Source: Chloroflexota bacterium
GTDB taxonomy: Bacteria; Chloroflexota; Dehalococcoidia; Lucifugimonadales; JACPCL1
Length of the DNA stretch: 10,075 nucleotides
Direction of reading: 5' to 3'
Assembly (NCBI GenBank): GCA_016210375.1
Contig: JACQUH010000052.1
Span: forward strand, 1 to 10,075
In this document: positions 6,133-10,075 of the stretch, in pieces
Layout of the letters: each line of letters opens with the position of its first letter
Numbering within the stretch: the stretch's first letter is position 1
The notes under the pieces: generated by a model
What the model was told of the DNA's origin: nothing
Seen by the model: the letters and a program-made list of their open reading frames with translations, nothing else
The model's database searches: none
Translations under genes and position numbers: made by a program

Positions 6133-6329
6133 GCTACTTTCCACACCATCCATCCCATATCTATTTCCTCACCTTTCAAGACGTGAGCCAATGCCTGTGC
6201 CTGAAACACTATCACCGCTCGTAAGCAATGAACAGTGATCTTGTTGATCCCCCCTACCCGTACATAGTTGAGCTTCCTGTGTCCCTTGAGCCTTCCAAAC
6301 CCACGCTCGCCGGCTTTCCCCTTTGACAT
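6129..6329 (-). pseudogene. Transposase C-terminal remnant (DDE type)
   Basis: The 66-residue minus-strand frame reads GERGFGRLKGHRKLNYVRVGG, then INKITVHCLRAVIVFQAQALA. This is the pattern at the end of DDE transposases: the catalytic Glu (in ERGFGRLKGHR), a basic helix, an RVxG turn, then KxxxHCLxxxIVxQAxAL. The rest of a transposase (N-terminal domain and the two Asp motifs) is absent, because upstream on this strand the sequence is already the 5' end of ccmA. It is therefore a fragment, not a working gene. I cannot name the IS family with confidence. The remnant ends tail-to-tail with the 73-residue gene and abuts the ccm operon. Confidence 0.65.
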
Positions 6330-7057
6330 ACGCTGCTCCTTCGTCTCACCCCATCGGCATCAAGGTGCAAGGCCTGGCCAAGAGCTATGGAGACAGGCCC
6401 GTCCTCCGCGACCTGGCGCTGGAGGTGGCCTGGGGGCAGCGCTTTGTCCTCTTCGGCGGCAATGGCTCCGGCAAGACCACCCTTATGAAGTGCCTGGCGG
6501 GCCTTGCCCGGCCCGACGCTGGCTCCATCGCCATCGCCGGCCTGGAGGGACAGCGCCAGGGAGCAGAGCTACGCCGCTGCCTGGGCGTCGTCAGCCACCA
6601 GCCCTTGCTGTACGAGGACCTGACGGGGGCGGAGAACCTGCGCTTCTATGGCCGCATGTACGGCGTGCCCGAACTGGAGAGCCGAATAGCCCTGGTGGGC
6701 GAGCAGCTCAAGGCGACGCGCTACCTCTCGGCCCGCGTACGCACCCTGTCCCACGGCATGAAGAAACGCCTGTCCCTGGCCCGGGCGCTCCTGCACGACC
6801 CTCCGGTGCTGCTGCTGGACGAGCCGGAGAGCGGGCTGGACCAGGAGGCCCTGGAGCTGATGGATGCCCTGCTGCAATCATCTGAGCAGGCCAGAACGGT
6901 TCTGATGACCACGCACAACTTGGAACGAGGGCTGGCCCTGGCCGACCAGGCCGGAATCCTGGCGGGCGGGCGCATCGCTTACCAGGCCTCCACGGCAAGC
7001 CTGGAAGCGACGGAGTTTCGTCGCCGCTTCCGCCGCTACCTGGAGGTCGCGCCGTGA
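6323..7057 (+). CDS. ccmA: Heme exporter ATP-binding protein CcmA
   Basis: The ABC ATPase of the CcmAB complex uses ATP to drive release of heme-loaded CcmE in system I cytochrome c maturation, on the cytoplasmic side of the membrane. Visible motifs, counting from TTG 6323: Walker A GGNGSGKTT (45-53), signature LSHGMKKRLSLARALL, Walker B VLLLDEPESGLD and the H-loop TTHN. The product is 244 residues from TTG 6323, or 230 if translation starts at GTG 6365; family alignments would favour a start close to the KVQGLAKSYG strand. Neither start has a clear ribosome site, and the 5' end overlaps the transposase remnant, so the native start region may have been altered. The identity as CcmA rests on the following ccmB and ccmC genes; the ATPase alone would be called a generic ABC protein. 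It overlaps ccmB by 4 bp. Confidence 0.9.
   Translation: MTYAAPSSHPIGIKVQGLAKSYGDRPVLRDLALEVAWGQRFVLFGGNGSGKTTLMKCLAGLARPDAGSIAIAGLEGQRQGAELRRCLGVVSHQPLLYEDLTGAENLRFYGRMYGVPELESRIALVGEQLKATRYLSARVRTLSHGMKKRLSLARALLHDPPVLLLDEPESGLDQEALELMDALLQSSEQARTVLMTTHNLERGLALADQAGILAGGRIAYQASTASLEATEFRRRFRRYLEVAP
6940..6952. other. GGCCN5GGCC site (SfiI recognition pattern) in ccmA
   Basis: The bases read GGCC GACCA GGCC, the second SfiI-pattern site in the window, about 3.4 kb from the one in tal. Confidence 0.95.
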
Positions 7058-7728
7058 GGGACTTCCTCCGCCCGATTTTCGTCCTGGCGTGGAAGGATGT
7101 GCTGCTGGAGCTGCGCACCAAGGATGTGGTGACCACGGTTCTCATGTTCGCCCTCCTGTCCATGGTCACCTTCAACTTCGCCTTTAGCCCCTCGCCCGAT
7201 GTGGTGGCCCTGGTCACGCCGGGCATTCTGTGGGTTGCCTTCACCTTTGCTGGGATCCTTGGGTTCAACCGCGCCTTTGCCCTGGAAAAGGAGAACGGCA
7301 ACCTGGAAGGGCTGCTCCTGTGCCCCGTGAGCCGGGATGTTATCTACTTTGGCAAGCTGGCTGGCATCTTCACCTTCATGGCCGTTATGGAGGCGCTGCT
7401 GGTGCCCTTCTTCGCCATCCTCTACAATCTGCCGGTGCTGGACCCCAAGCTGCTGGTGGTGGCGGCCCTGGCAACGCTGGGGTTCTCGGGCGTGGGCGCT
7501 CTCTTCTCCGCCATTGCCGTAAACACGCGCTCGCGGGAGATCATGCTGCCCGTGCTGCTGCTGCCGGTGGCGTCCCCCGTGGTTATCGCGGCGGTGGAAG
7601 CGACGCGGGCCATTCTGGATGGCGCCTCTTGGGGCGATGTGGGACGGTGGTTGCAGCTACTAACGGCCTTTGATGTGATATTCTTGATTCTGTCTGCTTT
7701 TGTCTTCGGCGCAGTTCTGGAGGAGTAG
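7054..7728 (+). CDS. ccmB: Heme exporter membrane protein CcmB
   Basis: The 224-residue integral membrane protein has about six hydrophobic helices. The N-terminus FVLAWKDVLLELRTKDVVTT, followed by FNFAFSP, is the classic CcmB opening. The family block GILGFNRAFALEKENGNLEGLLLCPVSRDVIYFGK is also present, as is the late segment MLPVLLLPVASPVVIAAVEAT. CcmB is the permease partner of CcmA. The GTG start at 7054 overlaps the ccmA stop as GTGA, indicating coupled translation. ccmC follows after 9 bp. The length is normal for the family and nothing is missing. Confidence 0.94.
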   Translation: MRDFLRPIFVLAWKDVLLELRTKDVVTTVLMFALLSMVTFNFAFSPSPDVVALVTPGILWVAFTFAGILGFNRAFALEKENGNLEGLLLCPVSRDVIYFGKLAGIFTFMAVMEALLVPFFAILYNLPVLDPKLLVVAALATLGFSGVGALFSAIAVNTRSREIMLPVLLLPVASPVVIAAVEATRAILDGASWGDVGRWLQLLTAFDVIFLILSAFVFGAVLEE

Positions 7729-7737
7729 GAGCGTTCA

Positions 7738-8499
7738 ATGGAACAGCAGCACCCAGGGCAGGAAGTCCAGAGCAGGACAAAGACCGCTACCCGCAAGCTG
7801 GGCGACACGTTGCGCACTGCGCTGCTCCTGCTGAGCGCTGTCTTTCTGGTGGCAGACCTGGCCCTGATCTTTCTCTGGGTGCCAGTGGAGAGGGTCACGC
7901 GAGAGCTGTTCCAGATTTTCTACTTCCACGTGCCTCTGGCGATGGCCTCCTTCCTGGCCTTCTTCGTGACCTTTCTTGCCAGCAGCATGTACCTGTGGAA
8001 GCGTACCACCGCTTGGGACGCCCTGGGCCACGCCTCCGCTGAAGTGGGCGTCCTTTTCATGAGCCTGGTGCTCATCACCGGTTCCATCTGGGCCAAACCT
8101 GCAAATGGCGTGTGGTGGACGTGGGACCCCCGGCTCACGACCTCCCTGATCCTCTGGCTCATCTATCTGGGCTATCTCATGATCAGGGCCTATGCCTCCA
8201 ATCCCTCCCAGGCCCGGCGTTTCGCGGCGGTGGTGGGCATCGTCGGGTTTGTGGATGTCCCCATCGTGTATTTCTCCGCCGTGTGGTGGCGCAACGAGAT
8301 ACACCCCAACCTGTACATGGGCCCTCTGGCAGAACCCGACGCCCTGGACTCGCGCATGTTTATGGGTTTCATGTTCTCCATGGTGACCTTCTTGCTCCTG
8401 TACTGCTCTGTGCTATGGCAGCGGGTCTCCCTCCGGAGGTCGGAGGATGCTCTCCACACGTTGCGGCTCACCGAGAATATCCAGGGAGGAATTTCATGA
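7738..8499 (+). CDS. ccmC: Heme-handling membrane protein CcmC
   Basis: The 253-residue, six-helix protein presents heme to CcmE on the outer face of the membrane. It carries the tryptophan-rich WWD signature (NGVWWTWDPRLTTSLILW, W126-T134) between two conserved histidines in external loops, H64 (FYFHVPLA) and H189 (NEIHPN), the expected axial heme ligands. The block ITGSIWAKPANGVWW is the standard family pattern. ATG 7738 follows AGGAG at 7727-7731 with a 6-nt gap. The N-terminal 20 residues are polar and poorly conserved. The stop overlaps the ccmD start as ATGA. CcmC is related to CcmF and CcsA, but the size and gene order make CcmC the clear choice. Confidence 0.94.
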   Translation: MEQQHPGQEVQSRTKTATRKLGDTLRTALLLLSAVFLVADLALIFLWVPVERVTRELFQIFYFHVPLAMASFLAFFVTFLASSMYLWKRTTAWDALGHASAEVGVLFMSLVLITGSIWAKPANGVWWTWDPRLTTSLILWLIYLGYLMIRAYASNPSQARRFAAVVGIVGFVDVPIVYFSAVWWRNEIHPNLYMGPLAEPDALDSRMFMGFMFSMVTFLLLYCSVLWQRVSLRRSEDALHTLRLTENIQGGIS

Positions 8500-8804
8500 G
8501 CTTCAGACCGTTCACAAGGGCCGCGCTCGCCTCACCAGCAGCCATTGCAGTGGCGGGATGGCTAGTGCAGGGCGGCGTGGCCCTGGCTCAGCCAGAGGCT
8601 CAGGGCGGCGCGCCGAGCAGGACCTTCATGCCCTATGTGTTCGCCGTCTATACCATCACCTGGCTGGCCTTCTTTGGCTACCTCTTCTACGTGAACCGAC
8701 GCCAGCGGGACCTGCGCCGGGAGATAGAAGAGCTAGAGAGGCAGTGGGAAGAGAAGAGGGGGACGACAAGCTCCTCCTTCCCCAGGGGGAAGAGCCTGTC
8801 CTGA
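8496..8804 (+). CDS. ccmD: CcmD-like small membrane protein with an N-terminal signal-like segment
   Basis: The 102-residue protein starts at ATG 8496, overlapping the ccmC stop (ATGA), with GGGAGGA just upstream. Residues 1-31 look like a signal peptide (hydrophobic core, then VALA before Q32). A short linker leads to one membrane helix (residues about 45-66, MPYVFAVYTITWLAFFGYLF) followed by a highly charged cytoplasmic coiled coil (RRQRDLRREIEELERQWEEKR). The helix plus basic/coiled tail is the CcmD pattern; CcmD holds CcmE near CcmABC. Typical CcmD proteins are 50-70 residues without a cleavable leader, so the extended N-terminus is notable. The longer frame upstream to 8112 is only the ccmC shadow. 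Confidence 0.82.
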   Translation: MSFRPFTRAALASPAAIAVAGWLVQGGVALAQPEAQGGAPSRTFMPYVFAVYTITWLAFFGYLFYVNRRQRDLRREIEELERQWEEKRGTTSSSFPRGKSLS

Positions 8805-8884
8805 GATAGTTTTTAACGTGGGCCTACAAGGCAGCCCCGCCTGGGTAAAATCCAGGGAGTGAGTTTGGCCCGGGGAGGTGACCC

Positions 8885-9442
8885 GTGGAAAGAGCTACCG
8901 CCCTTGCGCTGCTGAAGGAGCACGCCCGGGGGGACGTGCTGATACGCCATGCCACGGCAGTGGAGGCGTGTATGCGGGCCTATGCCCAGAAGCTGGGAGG
9001 CGACGCAGAGACGTGGGGCATCGCCGGCATGTTGCACGACTTTGACTGGGACGTGTGCCCCACGCCGAACCAGCACCCCCAGTACGGTGCGGAGATTCTG
9101 CGCCAGCGGGGGTACCCGGAGGTCATCGTTCATGCCGTCCTCTCCCACGGCAACCACACGGGTGTGGACAGGGAAACCGTGATGGAGAAGGCGCTGTTCG
9201 CGGTAGACGAGCTCTCTGGGTTCGTTACCGCATGCGCCCTGGTGCGCCCCACCAAGAGCCTAGCGGATACCGGCGCCCAGGGGGTGCGCAAGAAGATGAG
9301 GGACAAGCGCTTTGCCGCCTCCGTGAGCCGCGAAGACATCGTCCAGGGCGCTGGCGAGCTGGGAGTGGACCTGGACGAGCACATCCAGTTCGTGATAGAC
9401 GCCCTGAAGCCGGTGGCGGAGCACCTTGGCCTGAAACCATGA
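8885..9442 (+). CDS. HD-domain metal-dependent hydrolase (HDIG-like), substrate unknown
   Basis: The 185-residue cytoplasmic protein has the full HD signature: H22 (LIRHATAVE), H51-D52 (AGMLHDFDWD), H88 (LSHGNH) and D108 (FAVDELSG). The block HPQYGAEILRQRGYP after the HD pair matches the HDIG group of predicted phosphohydrolases. Such proteins act on nucleotides or phosphate esters, but the substrate cannot be read from the sequence. The GTG start at 8885 is supported by GGGGAGGTG at 8872-8880, and the same AGGTGACCC leader layout precedes the cupin gene. The 80-bp gap to ccmD suggests a separate or loosely linked transcript. It has no visible functional link with cytochrome maturation. Composition is that of the core genome. 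Confidence 0.88.
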   Translation: MERATALALLKEHARGDVLIRHATAVEACMRAYAQKLGGDAETWGIAGMLHDFDWDVCPTPNQHPQYGAEILRQRGYPEVIVHAVLSHGNHTGVDRETVMEKALFAVDELSGFVTACALVRPTKSLADTGAQGVRKKMRDKRFAASVSREDIVQGAGELGVDLDEHIQFVIDALKPVAEHLGLKP

Positions 9443-9548
9443 CCGCTTCAGGTTTCTGCCCTATCGTTGCCTGAATACAGGCTGGCGTTGTGGTCTCGCC
9501 TGCGCCAGGTTGCTGAAAGGTAGCGGCGGCCCGACCTCTCGCCCTGTG

Positions 9549-9626
9549 GTCCCCCTCTCCGCAATGGTGTGGGGGACTTTAAATTGAATAATCGGTGTGA
9601 TGCGGCCCTGCCGATTCACACCGATT
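9549..9626. repeat. Composite structured repeat, copy 2
   Basis: A hairpin with 7-nt arms GTCCCCC/GGGGGAC and a 15-nt loop (9549-9577) is followed by TTTAAATTGAAT and then a second inverted repeat (9590-9606 with 9610-9626, loop CCT). The latter pairs at 15 of 17 positions. Layout, flanking TTGAAT, 3-nt loop and the 11-mer TGTGATGCGGC match copy 1 at 4139-4215. The first hairpin plus TTT could also serve as a terminator for the HD gene about 107 bp upstream. Confidence 0.72.
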
Positions 9627-9733
9627 CCAACCAATCTTCTTAGGATAGTTACCAAGGCGGTCGTTAGTAAGTGGACTATAGGTCTCCCAGGTTGGTGTAC
9701 CGCACCGTGAATCCCAACTGGTCGGGACTTCAA

Positions 9734-9755
9734 GCCGCAGCCTTCAGGCTGCGGT
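9734..9755 (+). repeat. Hairpin resembling the right end of an IS200/IS605-type element
   Basis: The stem CCGCAGCC/GGCTGCGG with loop TTCA (9735-9754), preceded by ACTTCAAG and followed by TGCATAAGG, looks like the subterminal hairpin at the 3' end of IS200/IS605 and IS1341-type elements. No tnpA or tnpB coding remnant is seen upstream, so it would be a solo end or a PATE-like relic. It could also be a plain stem-loop. Confidence 0.35.
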
Positions 9756-9830
9756 GCATAAGGCTCCCAATCCGCCGGCAGAGTCTACCTACTTTCGTTC
9801 GGATTAGTAAGCAAAGAGAGGAAGAGAAGT

Positions 9831-10075
9831 ATGAGCACTGCTAGTGGGAACCGTATAACGTCCGAGTTACGCGCTGCCATGGGGCGGGAGAGTGCCCCCG
9901 TCACCTCCCCAGACGAGATCAGCCGCAGCGAACTGCGCCGCCACATTCAGGCCATTATAGAAGACGACCCCATATTCTGGGACGAGGCGGCGGCGAAGAG
10001 CCGCTACGGTGGACTGGTATGCCCTGGCTCGTTCCCCATCACCTTCACTGGGAGACGCCCCAATGGCACGCCCGA
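9831..10075 (+). CDS. MaoC/FAS1-like acyl dehydratase, N-terminal part (cut by window end)
   Basis: The frame starts at ATG 9831, preceded by the purine-rich AGAGAGGAAGAGAAGT, and is open to the last base (81 complete codons). It reads ITSELRAAMGRESAPVTS, then ISRSELRRHIQAIIEDDPIFWDEAAAKSRYGGLVCPGSFPI. This is the opening of the MaoC_dehydrat_N / FAS1-like dehydratase family: the xELRxxxGxE start, then DPxxxDExxAxxxRYGGLxxPxxFP. These hot-dog-fold proteins hydrate or dehydrate acyl-CoA thioesters, often with a second MaoC subunit encoded next door, which would lie beyond the window. VCPGSF in place of the commoner VAPPxF is a small deviation. Substrate cannot be told. Confidence 0.82.
   Translation, partial: MSTASGNRITSELRAAMGRESAPVTSPDEISRSELRRHIQAIIEDDPIFWDEAAAKSRYGGLVCPGSFPITFTGRRPNGTP

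Larger units (their letters stand above)
9443..9830. other. Intergenic region without a supported gene
   Basis: This 388-bp gap holds the second composite hairpin element (9549-9626), a separate IS-end-like hairpin (9734-9755) and the leader of the dehydratase gene. A 90-codon minus-strand frame (9461-9733) runs through the palindromes and resembles nothing I know, so I do not call it. I saw no tRNA or other RNA gene. Confidence 0.6.

Noticed and set aside
6323..6328. A perfect TTGACA -35 box for ccmA
   Set aside because: No -10-like hexamer lies 15-19 bp downstream, and the site coincides with a possible TTG start codon and the transposase remnant.
8777..8816. A rho-independent terminator after ccmD
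   Set aside because: A 7-bp stem (CTTCCCC/GGGGAAG, 8777-8792) and a T-run (8810-8815) exist but are about 18 nt apart, and the stem lies inside the gene.
9461..9733. A 90-codon minus-strand frame after the HD gene
   Set aside because: It covers the second composite repeat and has no motif or ribosome site.
1..10075. CRISPR arrays, tRNA or rRNA genes
   Set aside because: No regularly spaced direct repeats and no tRNA cloverleaf or rRNA sequence could be recognised by eye on either strand.

Overview
The window looks like a piece of a GC-rich bacterial chromosome. The gene order, the NUDIX-less MutY, the long-form transaldolase and a ccmABCD cluster next to MaoC- and HD-type genes would suit a member of the Chloroflexota (Dehalococcoidia-like). 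That placement is an inference from gene style, since no marker gene is present.

Layout. (1) 1-1291: a type II restriction-modification pair. The 3' part of a beta-arranged DNA methyltransferase overlaps by 17 bp a restriction endonuclease that closely resembles SfiI. Base composition is visibly less GC-rich than in the next genes, so this is probably an acquired module. (2) 1301-2800: recX (+) and a MutY-family DNA glycosylase (-), convergent around a perfect 12-bp stem-loop. (3) 2976-4091: transaldolase (+). (4) 4092-4486: no gene, but a dense set of hairpin-forming repeats. (5) 4487-5377: a cupin protein (+) convergent with a small four-helix membrane protein (-), the latter with a good sigma70-type promoter. 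(6) 5480-6329: a lower-GC island with two small unknown genes (a coiled-coil/winged-helix protein and a 73-residue protein) and the C-terminal remnant of a transposase. (7) 6323-8804: ccmABCD, heme handling for c-type cytochrome maturation, tightly coupled by 4-bp overlaps and short gaps. (8) 8885-9442: an HD-domain hydrolase. (9) 9443-9830: repeats, including a second copy of the composite hairpin element seen after the transaldolase gene and a hairpin resembling an IS200/IS605 end. (10) 9831-10075: the start of a MaoC/FAS1-like dehydratase, cut by the window edge.

How they fit together. The core genes cover DNA repair (recX, mutY), central carbon metabolism (tal) and cytochrome c assembly (ccmABCD). 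Two accessory stretches break this background: the SfiI-like R-M pair and the 5.5-6.3 kb island. Two copies of the SfiI recognition pattern GGCCN5GGCC lie in the same window, in tal and in ccmA. If the endonuclease keeps SfiI specificity, the host must methylate them. I found no entirely new defence or mobile system here. The most notable items are the SfiI-family pair, the duplicated composite structured repeat and the unknown two-gene island.
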